Assembly: GCA_933228675.1 (NCBI GenBank)
Contig: OW121744.1
Location: 61,235,928 to 61,299,927 of the forward strand
Length of the DNA stretch: 64,000 nt
Source: Stomorhina lunata
Lineage: Eukaryota > Arthropoda > Insecta > Diptera > Rhiniidae
Direction: 5' to 3'
Both the position numbers and the translations under genes were made by a program. Below the pieces are notes generated by a model. It made no database searches. It was not told where the DNA came from and worked only from the letters and a program-made list of their open reading frames with translations. Shown here piece after piece: positions 22,055 to 35,480 of the stretch. Positions within the stretch are counted from its first letter, which is position 1, and each line of letters begins with the position of its first letter.

Positions 22055-23790
22055 TCAAAAATGGGTCATCCATATTTGTCATTTTTAATATATGTTTTAT
22101 ATGGAAGGGGTCACGCCCATTTGAGATTTCCAGAAAAAAAAAATGTAGCCTATTTTGCCCACCGGTAACTGAATATATACTGTAAAAATTGAAGAAAAAG
22201 CGGTCGGCTCGGTCATCCATATTTGTCATTTTTAATATTTTTCTTATATGGAAGGGGTCACGCCTACTTGAGATTTAAAAAACACTTGGACTATTTTATC
22301 CGCCAGTCACACCTTAAAATACTGTCAAAATTTAAGAAAAATTGGTATTCAGGGTCTTCCATGTTTGTCATTTTTAATATTTGACTTATATGCGGGGGGT
22401 TACGCTCACTTAAGATTTAAAAACAAATTTAGCCTATTTTAAAACCTTAATATACTGTCAAAATTTTAGAAAAATCGGTCCGCTCGGTCATCTATATTTG
22501 TCATTTTTAATATATGAGTTATATGGGAGAGGCCCTGCCTACTTGAGATTTCAGAAAAAAACCTTTCCTATTTTAACCACAGGTCACACCTTAACATACT
22601 GTCTTAATTTCAGAAAAATCGGGCAGTTCGGTCATCCATATTTGTCATTTTAAATATTTGACTTATATGGGAGGGGTCATGCCCACTTAAATTTTCTAAA
22701 ATAAACCTGACCTAGTTTACCCACCGGTTACACCTTAACATACTGTCAAAATTTCAGAAAAATCCGTTAGCTCGGTCATCTATATTTGTCATTTTTAATA
22801 TATGCGTTATATGGGAGGGGTCACACCCACTTGAGATTTCAGAAAAAAAACTTGCTTATTTTAACCACCGGTCACATCTTACCATACTGTCAAAATTTCA
22901 GAAAAAAACTGTCCGCTCGGCCATCTATATTTGTTATTTTTAATATAAGAGTTATATGGGAGGGGTCACGCCTACTTGAGATTTCTGAAAAAGCCCATGT
23001 TTTTTTTAACCACCGGTCACACCTTACCATACTCTCAAAATTTGAAAAAAATCGGGCAGCTAGGTCATCCATATTTGTCATTTTCAATATTTTACTTATA
23101 TGGGAGGGTCACGCCCATTAGAGATTTCAGAAAAAAACCTAGGCTATTTTAACTATTTTAACCGGTCACAGCTTACTACACTGTCTAAATTCTAGAAAAA
23201 TCGGTCGGTTTGATCATCCATATTTGTAATTTTTAAAATCTGAATTATATGGGAGGGGTCACGCCCACTTGGTATTTCAGAAAAAAGCCTAGATTATTTT
23301 AACCACCGGTCACACCTTACCACATTGTCTAAATTTCAGAAAAATCGGTCGGTTTGATCATCCATATTTGTAATTTCTAAAATCTGCCTTATATGGGAGG
23401 GGTCACGCCCACTTAAGATTTCAAAAAAAATCTGGCCTATTTTACCCACCAGTCACACCTTAACATAGTGTCTAAATTTCAGAAAAATCTTGCTTCATTA
23501 TCTGCTATATTTGTCAATTTTAATATATGAGTTATATGGGAGGGGTCACGCCCACTTGAGATTTCTGAAAAACCCCTTGCCTATTTTAGCCAGCGGTTAC
23601 ATCTTGCCATACTGTCAAAATTTCAGAAAAATCGGGTATCTCCGTCATCCATATTTGTAGTTTTTAATATATGAGTTATATGGGAGGGGTCACGCCCACT
23701 TGAGTTTTCGAAAAAAAGTTAGCCTATAGTCACCACCGGCCACACCATACTACACTGTCAACATTTCAGAAAAATCGGTATGCTAGTTTC
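22055..23790 (+). repeat. Tandem array, ~144-bp unit, 12 units
   Basis: The landmark GGGAGGGGTCACGCCCA (with variants) recurs near 22103, 22250, 22391, 22524, 22669, 22813, 22958, 23102, 23251, 23394, 23538 and 23682. Spacing is mostly 143-147 bp. Each unit also has CATCCATATTTGTCATTTTT, GAGATTTCAGAAAAA and ACCACCGGTCACACCTTA. The array ends at an ACAAACAGACAAACAGACG tract, as in other fly repeats. Open frames inside (for example 22786-23121) are by-products of the repeat. Confidence 0.85.
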
Positions 23791-23879
23791 GGAGATCCTT
23801 CCCAACAAACAGACAAACAGACGCGGACATTTTTTTATAGATATAGCAGAAGAAGATAGAAGATAAAGATAGAAAATAG

Positions 23880-24010
23880 AAGATAGAAAATAACTATTAA
23901 AATAACTGTTATTTGAAAATAAGAAAATGTCGGAATATAAAATCAAGTATACCATTTTGATAGTCTTGAACCAAATTTTCATAAAATGCGATGCTTTTTA
24001 AAAATCTGAT
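23880..24010 (+). repeat. Fragment of the AAATAACTGTTATTT element (family E)
   Basis: AAATAACTGTTATTTGAAAA, then AAGTATACCATTTTGATAGT and GATGCTTTTTA match the left part of the larger element at 59440-60502. Confidence 0.5.
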
Positions 24011-24530
24011 TTATATTAAGGTAATTCACAAATCAGTTGAAGTATAGTTTATATATCGACCCAAAACTTATATATTAACTTAACTACACCTGAAACCATT
24101 TGTTAATTACCACCACCTAAAACTTGCACAGATCAGCAAGTGACCGGGTCACGTATACTGGTGACCCGGTCTATAAAAATGGAAAAGGTGGCTTATGACT
24201 CAAAGACAAAATTTCTAAAAATTAGCTAAAAATTTCGTAAAACTAGTTAATTTTTCGAAAATTAGTCTTCAGAAAATGTTAACTTTTTTTTGAAGATAAC
24301 GTAAGATTCGACATAGCCGAATATAACATTCTATACTCTAATAGTTTTTCCGAAAACAAAAAGTTTTATAACTGTTTTTTCTATAAAAGTATGTATGTAT
24401 ATATTTTGATATATCAGTTATTCTACATTAAACTATGATCTTAATATTTTTCTACATTAAATTCGTTTTAAATACTTATATTTACATTATATTTAGCTCA
24501 ATAATATTAACAATATAATTTCTTCAAGGC
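24011..24530. other. 3' flank of ACS-1, no gene seen
   Basis: AT-rich. A reversed family B head motif (GATTCGACATAGCCGAATAT) occurs at about 24,307. Nothing else is recognised. Confidence 0.4.
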
Positions 24531-25867
24531 CTATTTATGTATTAAATCCAATACAGCTCTCCTTTGAATTTTACCAGAACCCGTTTTTGGCAGAGACTCC
24601 AGAAAATGTACTCCTCCATTTATATGGTAAATACTAGACATATTCCCTTTAATATACTCTTCAATAGCTTCTTTAGTAATAGCTAGACCGTTTTTATCCT
24701 GACTACGAACCACAGCACAGCCAATCAAGTTCGTTGCTATAAAATCGGGTATAGGAACAACACAAACCTCTGATATACCGGGAATTTTTAAGACATTCTC
24801 CTCAATAGCTTGAGGATAGATTTGAAAGCCAAAACATTTGAAAACCTCTTTCTCGCGGCCGCACAACTATAAAAAGCCATCTTCATCAAAGTAACCAATA
24901 TCTCCAGAACGAACCCATTCACCGTTTAGAGCCTTTTTCGTGGCCTCTGGATTTTTGAAATAGCCTGCAAATTTATAAGGCGAACTAAATAATAATTCGC
25001 CCTTTTGATTAGGTCCCAAAAAACTGTCTTCTTGATCGATAATTCGCACTTTATCATTTGGTGCCAATTTACCCTCGGTCAGGGCTTTGAACTCATAGGG
25101 AGGACCACCACTTGCTGTCAGCCAACCGCTTAACTCTGACATACCATAGCCCACACAAAATCCTGGCCTTTGGGTATTGTCCGATAAAATTTCATACATT
25201 TTGTTCTGTACAATTTCCGGAACTTTTGCACCGCCACACATTAAAGTGTCAATGGACTGAAGTGCTTTCCTTATTTTAGACTCCTCGACTTTGAACACTA
25301 GCTCAGCCATTGCCGTAGCAGCTGAAAGATTATGAGTAATTTTATAGCGCTCCACTAAATACAGGAAATATTCGGGTGTAGACGGCTTATCAGTGACAAT
25401 GCGAGTTACACAATTAGTAAACGAAGCCAACAGATTTAAAACCCCCGAAGTCCAATACATGGTACTAAAGACGAAAACTATTGAATCGGCTGTAATATTG
25501 GCGCTAAAAAAAAGTATTAAGAAAAAAAGAAAATTAATTTGGAAAAGAGAGAATTAAATTATGTAATAATATAGTTCTAAAATTTTGGGGTATATTGAAA
25601 GTGAAACTTTCTAAACCTTAGACCCAAATCACTATGTAAAAATATCGGTCCAAATTTATAGTTTTCGCGGAATGAAATTGGACTAGAAATTTAAAAGTTA
25701 TTTTAAAAATATTTGTTAAATTCTCGTATTGGATTCAAAAATCTTACCCCCTTATAATTTAAATTTTCCATACAAATTATAAGAATTTGATATTTTTAAA
25801 ATTTGTTTATGAATTTAGGGGTTAGGTATTCGAAATAAGTATAACTAACAAGTTTGATCGAACAAGT

Positions 25868-25969
25868 TATAGAGTGAAATTTACATGTATTTTGTTTTTG
25901 TTACAATAACAAAACACATGTAAATTTCACTCAATCATCATGCGCTTGAGTTATATAAACCCTACATTA
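25868..25969 (+). repeat. Short hairpin element (partial copy)
   Basis: GAGTGAAATTTACATGTATT on the left and ACATGTAAATTTCACTCAAT on the right fold around TTTGTTTTTGTTACAATAAC. It shares the whole right arm (through GCTTGAGTTATATAAA) with the complete copy at 31292-31424, but the outer left arm is lost. Confidence 0.75.
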
Positions 25970-26394
25970 TACTTTAACGATTCGTAAATATTATTCTTAC
26001 AGAAAAATTCAACTTACTACATTTCTTTATTCAGCAAAGCATAATGAGAAACCAAAACGCCCTTTGGAATGCCCGTGGTACCCGATGAACAGGTTATGCA
26101 AGCAATATCTGCACCAGACATATCGTAGCAGGGCAATCTAAAAGATGTTAAGTCATCATTTTTCAATTTATTCTTCCACTCCAAAAGTTCATTAATACTT
26201 TTCACTCCAGCGATTTCACCATTGAGCAAGTAAATCAAGGCATATAGCTTCAATTTATTATCAGCCTCTCGAGCATTTTCATAATTCTCCACATCGCAAA
26301 ATATAACCTTGGGTCTGGTGTTGCCATAAATTAGACAAACGTTTTCTGCAAACAAAAAATGATATAAATCAAAAGTTACGATATTTAAACTTTG

Positions 26395-29300
26395 TGATAA
26401 AGAAATTGCTGATTTAAAATTGTTCCTATATAAAAATTTACGATATTTAATTTTTCTTTGAATAAAAATTTACGATATTAAAATTTTTTTATTGAAAAAT
26501 TTACGATATTAAATTTTTTTATAGAAAAATTTACGATATTAATTTTTTCTTTTAGAAAAATTTACGATATTAAATTTTTTTATAGAAAAATTTACGATAT
26601 TAAATTTTTCATTATTTGGGAATTAATTATTCGAACTTTAAATTGAATTAATTGAAAAAATAGGATTTATCAGGCTTGAGTTCATTTTTAATTTTCAAAT
26701 TATTAATTTGAAAATTTGAGCAAAACAAGTAATAGGAGAATACACAATCAATTAAACGTAGTGATGTTCGATCAAACTCAATGAGTTAAAGTGATGATTA
26801 TCTCTGCAATTTGATAACTCGATTGTGGTCGAGGGCGCTAAGTGCTGATGACGTCCTGTGGCGGGACAGAAATTGCAATCCACTAGCCGCGTTCAAAAAT
26901 AATTTTTTCAGTTTTTCTCCACATTATTACTTTCAAATTTTCAAATTAATAATTTGAAAATTAAAAATGAACTCAAGCCTGATAAATCCTAATTTTTCAA
27001 TTAAATTTTTCTTATAGAAAAATTTACGATGTTAAAATTTTTGTATACGTAATAAAATTTATAAAATTATTATTTTTTTTTTTAATGAAAAATTTACGAT
27101 GTTTAATTTTCTTAGAGGAAAAAAAATTAGATACTCAATTTTTCTTTCCTATAGACAAATAACCGATATTAAATTTCTCTTACAGAAAAATTTACGATAT
27201 TAAATTTTTCTTTTAAAAAAATTCAAAATATTAAATTTTTCATATCGAAAATTTTACAATATTAAATTTTTCTTATAAAAAAAAAATTTACGATATTTAA
27301 TATTTCGTATGAAAAGTTTACGATATAAAATTGTTATAGAAACATTTACGATACAAAATTTTCATTATTGAAAATGATTACGGCATTAAATTTTTCTTTT
27401 TTTATAGACAAATTTACGATACAAAATTTTTATTATAGAAAAATTCACAATATTAAAGTTTTCTTATAGAAAAATTTACGATATTAAATATTTCTTATTG
27501 AAAAATTTACGATATTAAATTTTTCTTATAGAAAAATTTACGATATTTAATTTTTCTTATAGAAAAATTTACGATGTTTAATTTTTCATATAGAAAAATT
27601 TACGATGTTAAATTTTTCATAAAGAAAAATTTACGATATTATATTTTTCTTATAGAAAAACTTACGATATTAAATTTTTCTTATAGAAAAATTTACGATA
27701 TCAAAAATTTTTTATAATAAATTTTATAAAAGGAAATTTTTTTAATGAAAAATTTACGATATTTAATTAACAAAAAGTAAGATAATTAATTTTACTTTCC
27801 TATAGACAAATAACCGATATTAAATTTCTCTTACAGAAAAATTTACGATATTAAATTTTTCTTTTAAAAAAATTCACAATATTAAATTTTTCATATCGAA
27901 AATTTTACAATATTAAATTTTTCTTATAAAAAAAAATTTACGATATTTAATATTTCGTATGAAAAGTTTACGATATAAAATTGTTATAGAAACATTTACG
28001 AAACAAAATTTTCATTATTGAAAATGATTACGGCATTAAATTTTTCTTTTTTTATAGACAAATTTACGATACAAAATTTTTATTATAGAAAAATTCACAA
28101 TATTAAAGTTTTCTTATAGAAAAATTTACGATATTAAATATTTCTTATTGAAAAATTTACGATATTAAATTTTTCTTATATAAAAATTTACGATATTAAA
28201 TTTTTCTTTTAAAAAAATTCACAATATTAAATTTTTCATATCGAAAATTTTACGATATTAAATTTTTCTTATAAAAAAATTTACGATATTTAATATTTCG
28301 TATGAAAAGCTTACGATATAAAATTTTTATAGAAAAATTTACGATACAAAATTTTTATTATTGAAAATGATTACGGCATTAAATTTTTCTTTTTTTTATA
28401 GACAAATTTACGATACAAAATTTTTATTATAGAAAAATTCACAATATTGAAGTTTTCTTATAGAAAAATTTACGATATTAAATATTTCTTATTGAAAAAT
28501 TTACGATATTAAATTTTTCTTATATAAAAATTTACGATATTAAATTTTTCGTGTAGAAAAATTTACGATATTTAATTTTTCTTATAAAAAAATTTACGAT
28601 GTTTAATTTTTCAAATAGAAAAATTTACGTTGTTAAATTTTTCATAAAGAAAAATTTACGATATTATATTTTTCTTATAGAAAAATTTACGATATTAAAT
28701 TTTTCTTATAGAAAAACTTACGATATCAAAAATTTTTTATAATAAAATTTATAAAAGGAAATTTTTTTAATGAAAAATTTACGATATTTCATTAACAAAA
28801 AGTAAGATAATTAATTTTACTTTCCTATAGACAAATAACCGATATAAAATTTTTCTTACAGAAAAATTTACGATATTAAATTTTTCTTGTAGAAAAATTT
28901 ACAATATTAAATTTTTCATATCGAAAATTTTACAATATTAAATTTTTCTTACAAAAAAATTTACGATATTAAATTTTTACTGTAGAAAATTTTTCCATTT
29001 CAATTTTTTTTTTATATGTACGATATTTAATTATTGTTATAGAAAAATTTACGATATTTAATTTTTCGTATAGAAAAATTGACAATATTAAATTTTTTAT
29101 AGAAAAATTTACTATATATAATTTTTATTATAGAAAAGTGCACAATATTCAATTTTTTTATAGAAAAATTTGCAATATTAAGTTTTTCTTATACAAAATT
29201 TTACGATATAAAATTTTTCTTACAGAAATATTTACGTTATTAAATTTTTTTATAGAAAGATTTACCATATTAAATTTATCTTAAAGAAAAATGTTAAATT

Positions 29301-31270
29301 ACGAGAAATTTAATTTTAACTTACGTATTAAGTTTTTCTTATGGAAAAATTTAAGATATGCAATTTTGCTTATTAAAAAAAATTACGATATCCAATTTTC
29401 CCATTATTAAAAATTTACAATATTGAATTTTTCTTATTAAAAAATGTTCGATATTAAATTTTTCTTACACAAAAATTTATGATCTTAAATTTTTCTTACA
29501 GACATATTTACGATATTAATTTTTTTAATAGAATGATTTACCATGCCAAATTTGTTTTCAAGAAAAATTTACGATATTTAATTTTTTTTATTAAAAAATT
29601 TACGATATTAAATTTTTCTTAAAGAAAAATTTACGGTAATAAATTTTTCTTATAGAAAAATTTACAATATAAGTTTTCTTATAGAAAAATTTAATTTAAT
29701 TTAATAAATAATTTAATTTTTCTTATAGGAAAAACTTACGGCGTTTAATATTTCTTATAAAAAATTAACGATATTCAATTTTTCTAATAGAAAAATTTAC
29801 AATATCTTACTTTTCTTATTAAAAATTAACGATATTAAATTTTTTCTCGTAGGTTTTAGATTTTTTTTTATAAAAATTTATAATTTTTCTTATAGAAAAA
29901 TTAACGATATTAAATATTTTTATAGCAAAATGTATTATATTATTTTTTTATAGAAAAATTTACTATATACAATTTTTTATAGAAAATTTACGATATTAAA
30001 TTTTTTATAGAAAAATTTACGACATAAAATTTTTCTTATAGAAAAATTCACAATATTAATTTTTTATAGAAAAATTAACCAAATTAAGTTATTCTTATAG
30101 AAAAATTTGCAATATTAAATTTTTCTTATAAAAAAATTTACGATATTTAATTTTTTTCAGAAGAAAAATTTACGATATAAAATTTTCCTTTAGACAAATT
30201 TAGGATATTAAATGTTTCTTAGACAAAACCCTACGATCTTTATCTTAAAAAAAAATTACGATATTAAATGTTTCTTATTGAAAAATTTAAGATCTTAAAT
30301 TTTTCTTATAGTAAAATAAAAATTGACGATATTAAAAATTTCTTATAATAAAAATTACGAAATTTTTCGTATAAAAACATTTTCTATAACAAATTTTTCC
30401 TATAGAAAATTTATAATACATATTATACCTAATATTAGTTAAATTTATTTTATTTTTCTTATAGAAATCTTACGATCTTCAAGTTTTCTTATAAACTAAA
30501 TTTACGATATTAAATTTTTCTTATTAAAAATTTTACTATGTTTCTTAAATTTTTCTTATAAAAAAATAGAAAAAATTTACGATATTATAATTTTTCTTAC
30601 AGAAAAATTAGTGATATTAAATTTCTCTTATGGAAAAAATTAAGATATTTTTTTTTCGTATAGAAAAATTATCTATAAATTTTTATTTTAGAAAATTTAC
30701 AATACAAACTTTTCCATTTAGAAAAATTGACGATTTTCAGTTTTTCTGAAAAACTTACAATCTTTAATTTTTCTTATTTAAAAAAGAATAAAAAAAAATA
30801 ATAATTTAAGATGTTAAATTTTTGATATTAAAAATTTAGCGAAATTATATTTTTGTCATATAAAAATTTACGATATTAAATTTTTTCATAAGAAAAATTT
30901 ACGATATAAAATTTTTTCATAAAAAAATTTTCGATATTAAAGTTTTTCATAAGAAAAATTTACGATATTAAATTATTTCATAAGAAAAATTTACGATATT
31001 AAATTTTAGCATAAGAAAAATTTACGATATTAAATTTTTTCATAAGAAAATTTAACGATATCAAATTTTTTTACAGAAAAATTAACAGTGTTTATTTTTC
31101 CTAGTGAAAATCTTACAATTTTAAATTTTTCTTAAAGAAAAACCTACGATAAATAATTCTTATAGAAAAATTTACGATATTAAAAATTGTTTATGGAAAA
31201 ATTTACAAAATATTTCTTATTACAAAAATTACAATATTTAATTTTCATAAAAAAAAAATTAAGAAAATAA
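26395..31270 (+). repeat. 31-bp AT-rich minisatellite, ~4.9 kb, in ACS-1 intron 1
   Basis: The unit is about 31 bp: AAATTTTTCTTATAG, then AAAAATTTACGATATT. It repeats with substitutions and small indels over the whole span. Each unit is itself nearly palindromic (AAATTTTTC...GAAAAATTT). Higher-order structure is visible: a block starting CCTATAGACAAATAACCGAT recurs at about 27,150, 27,800 and 28,826. ATGATTACGGCATTAAATTT recurs at about 27,373, 28,024 and 28,368. Spacings are about 650 and 346 bp. A foldback element interrupts it at 26664-26997. Confidence 0.9.
26664..26997 (+). mobile_element. 334-bp foldback element inserted in the minisatellite
   Basis: The left arm ATAGGATTTATCAGGCTTGA continues through GTTCATTTTTAATTTTCAAA. 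Its reverse complement ends the element (CAAGCCTGATAAATCCTA). Arms are about 55 bp; the loop is GC-richer than the surroundings (GGTCGAGGGCGCTAAGTGCT). Minisatellite units flank both sides. Confidence 0.75.
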
Positions 31271-31291
31271 ATTTTCTTAAACAAAAACATT

Positions 31292-31424
31292 TATGTGGGG
31301 TTTATATAACTTAAGCGGCTGACGATTGAGTGAAATTTACATGAAATTTGTTTTTGTTACAATAACAAAACACATGTAAATTTCACTCAATCGTCAGCCG
31401 CTTGAGTTATATAAATCCCATATA
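31292..31424 (+). repeat. 133-bp hairpin element at the minisatellite's edge
   Basis: An almost perfect inverted repeat: GCGGCTGACGATTGAGTGAA on the left and TTCACTCAATCGTCAGCCGC on the right, with arms of about 60 bp meeting at GTTACAATAAC. A partial copy sits beyond the other edge of the minisatellite (25868). Confidence 0.85.
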
Positions 31425-31955
31425 ACATAGCTCTCTACCGTCAGAAACTTACCAAGCAATGGGAAATAATCGTTCAGAATTGGTCAATAGTTTTGATTCA
31501 TTCACGATATAGCCCGAACCAGGCACCGACTGACTATTACATATTTGTTATAAATGCACAGATAAGTATATAACAGACTTCGGTGGAGTCTTAAAAATCT
31601 TACCCACATCAAAACCGGGATACAAAGCATTAACTGGAGCTCCACACAGAAACGATGCCAACATAACCGTTGCCACATGTTTGGTATTTTGAGCATAAAG
31701 ACCAACAACATCTTTCGGTTTTATATTAAGAGCCAACAAATTTCTGGCCACAGTGACAGCAAAGTCAGCCAACTCCTTAGCTGTCATTTTCTCTCCACTT
31801 GGATCCATAATTTGTATAATTTTTTTAGGATTTTGATATAATTTCATCAATGTCACTTCACCCACCGTCAATTGGGAATTGTAGAGATCCTTTCGTTTAG
31901 GTCCATACCAGGTTTTCTCTTTTTCATTGTAAAAAGTTCCCGATACTGGCAACAT

Positions 31956-32426
31956 TTTGTTGTGACTGCTTTGAGTATTTGTTAGAAACTAGTTAAAGTT
32001 TAATAGAATTATTAAGTATTTTATTGCAGTTTGCATTGCATGCAATGACAAAGCCATTTTTTTATTTATTTATTTAAAACTTATAGAATTTATTTGACAA
32101 CAAAGGCGAACAGTATTTCCATTCATTTATTTCGCTAACATAGTCATTATAATAAGTATTGGTTCCTATACTATATATTTTTATTAACATCTATATTTGT
32201 ATTCATATGATGGTGATAGTGAAAGTGACATAACATTAGCGAGATGACATGACTGGCATTTTTGTAAGTTTTAATTTAATAAACAGATAAAATATTATGT
32301 GCCCACATCAGGGGTGGGCACGGTCGATATTAATGAGAGCTATTTTCCGATAAAATATATTTTAAAGCGCCATCATAGTAAAGAGTTGGATAAGAAAATG
32401 ATGATTGATAACCTAAATTGGAACAA
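31956..32426. other. 5' flank of ACS-1
   Basis: The AT-rich stretch should hold the ACS-1 promoter, but I cannot pick out a TATA box or initiator with confidence. Confidence 0.35.
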
Positions 32427-32490
32427 GTTAGAGTGTTATATTCGGCTGTGCCGAATCTTATATAACCACCATCATTGTTTACATTAATAA

Positions 32491-33448
32491 CACTACTCTG
32501 CAAAAATTCATTTTTTGTAAACTTAAATCCGTTTTCGGTTTTTCTCCATGAGATCTGGATATTTTTTATGGGCGTGGCAAGTTTTTCCCCTTAAATTAGT
32601 CAGGTACGGAGACCTATTTCGTCCTAACTCAAGAACGACTCATCCGATTTTCAAAATTAAAACACTTGAAGATGCATAACAAAATTGCATTTATTTTAGT
32701 CTAATATAATTTTTCTGTATCTCTTATCGTTTTAGAGTTATTTAGAAATTAATAGAGACAAATTTTTTTTTTCGTGCGAAATTCGTAATTTTCTTCAGGT
32801 TAAAAATGTAATTAAAAAAAATAAGTTAAACATTTTTCTAAGAGCCACATATCTTAAGAATAAAATAAGCTATAAACCATAAAAATCGGTTTAAAAATGT
32901 GAATTTTATTACCAATTTACCGCAGGTATCCAATATTGCAATGCAACCAACCTTACATATGACCATAAGATTTCATTAGGTAATGAAGCTAAAATACAAC
33001 GGTATTTTTTATAAAAATAAATTGGTGATAAAATTCACATGTTTAAATCGATTTTTATATTTTATAGCTTATTTTATTCTTAAGATATGTAGCTCTTAAA
33101 AAAATGTTTAAAATGTTAAAATTTTACTTTATCTTTTTTTAATTACATTTTTAACCTGAAAAAAATTACGAAAAAATTTCTAAATAACTCCAAAACGATA
33201 AGAGATACAGAAAAATTATATTAGACTAAAATAAATGCAATTTTGTTATGCATCTTCAAGTGTTTTAATTTTGAAAATCGGATGAGTCGTTCTCGAGTTA
33301 GGACGAAATAGGGGAAAATTTTGACACGCCCATAAAAAAAAATCCAGATCTGATGGAAAAAAACCGACAATAGATCTGAGTTTAGCGCATCAAAATCCAT
33401 GTAGTCCACATAGTTTTATTAAAAGGAGGATTTGGCTGCAGAGCAGTG
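32491..33448 (+). mobile_element. 958-bp CACTA-like foldback element with TAA target duplication
   Basis: The ends are CACTACTCTGCA and TGCAGAGCAGTG (inverted). They are flanked by TAA at 32488-32490 and 33449-33451. Inside are inverted arms of about 390 bp: CGGTTTTTCTCCATGAGATC on the left pairs with the sequence ending GATGGAAAAAAACCG on the right, and CGACTCATCCGATTTTCAAA pairs with its reverse complement near 33,270. The loop is about 80 bp (32,925-33,005). CACTR ends plus a 3-bp duplication fit the CACTA (EnSpm) superfamily; PIF/Harbinger also uses 3-bp TWA sites. It is non-coding. Confidence 0.7.
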
Positions 33449-33738
33449 TAAGCTGTTCAATACTTTTCGTTGTGCTTCGTATGAAGTTAAGATAAACACA
33501 TTGATATTACAACGGCAGGTCCATATATTTTGTAAGGAGTTTCTATTGCATCTACCATATATAAAGTCTGGACTTAACATTTTTTGATATCCATCTAATT
33601 TCGTAGGTACAATCTTAATATATTAAATAAAAACCTCCAAATCTTTTTGATTGTAGATATAAAAAGAGATGTTATACAATGAGAACTATATCAAAATGTT
33701 GACCGATTGTCACAAAATTTTATATACTGGCTGGTGTT

Positions 33739-35049
<1,311 letters not shown>

Positions 35050-35480
35050 ACTAGAATTTATTTGTGCAAAATTTAGTGGCCTTAGCAATCATATTTTATA
35101 ATTTAATAGCTTTAGCTGGCATTTATGGCATTTTAGTGGTTTCCGGGAGCGGTTTTTATATGAAAGCTATGGTCAAGCATGGACCGATTCCCATAAAATT
35201 TAACATACCGACCAAAAATTGGATAAAAATTCTCTGTTCTAAATTTAGTTGTCATAGATATTACAATTGTATTCAATTTATCAGCATAAATGTAATTCCC
35301 GAGGCAGAGTTATATGGGAGCTCTAACTAAATGTGAACCGATTTAGTCCATTTTCAGACTTCTATATCATATCGAAAAAACTTTTGTCTCTCTTGCTCTT
35401 GTAGCTCAAGAGCTATCGCGCTTTTATCTGACGGACAGACGGACATAAACCCCCACTTCTTTATGATGTCGACATAGATT

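Larger units (their letters stand above)
24531..31955 (-). pseudogene. Acyl-CoA synthetase / luciferase-like enzyme (ACS-1), nonsense codon 440
   Basis: Minus-strand exons are 31955-31604, 26345-26018 and 25503-24531. All splice phases match those of ACS-2/3, giving 550 codons. The family (ANL superfamily) activates carboxylic acids with ATP and CoA. Visible motifs are the phosphate-binding loop CSSGTTGIPKG, the A5 motif YGMSEL, RSGDIGYFDEDGFL, CGREKEVF (A8) and PKTGSGKIQR with the C-terminal catalytic lysine. An in-frame TAG at 24866-24864 falls between DGFL and LCGRE, probably from a tyrosine codon (one substitution). It would cut off the mobile C-terminal domain. The remaining 111 codons are still open, so the lesion is recent, polymorphic, or a sequencing error. 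Exon 2 corresponds to fused exons 2+3 of the paralogues. Intron 1 is 5.3 kb of minisatellite. No SKL-type peroxisomal signal is present (ends DLIHK). Confidence 0.85.

Noticed and set aside
22786..23121. 111-codon open frame
   Set aside because: It lies wholly in the 144-bp tandem array and its protein is itself a repeat of the unit; no domain.
26395..31270. Regular ~31-bp repeats suggesting a CRISPR array
   Set aside because: The units are contiguous with no unique spacers, extremely AT-rich, and lie in a eukaryotic intron; this is a minisatellite.
31440..31545. Possible extra ACS-1 exon (GSGYIVNES, with a GTAAG donor) resembling the upstream segments of ACS-2/3
   Set aside because: It lies between exons 1 and 2, which already join in phase; the resemblance is short and the position differs from ACS-2/3. 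Probably chance or a relic.
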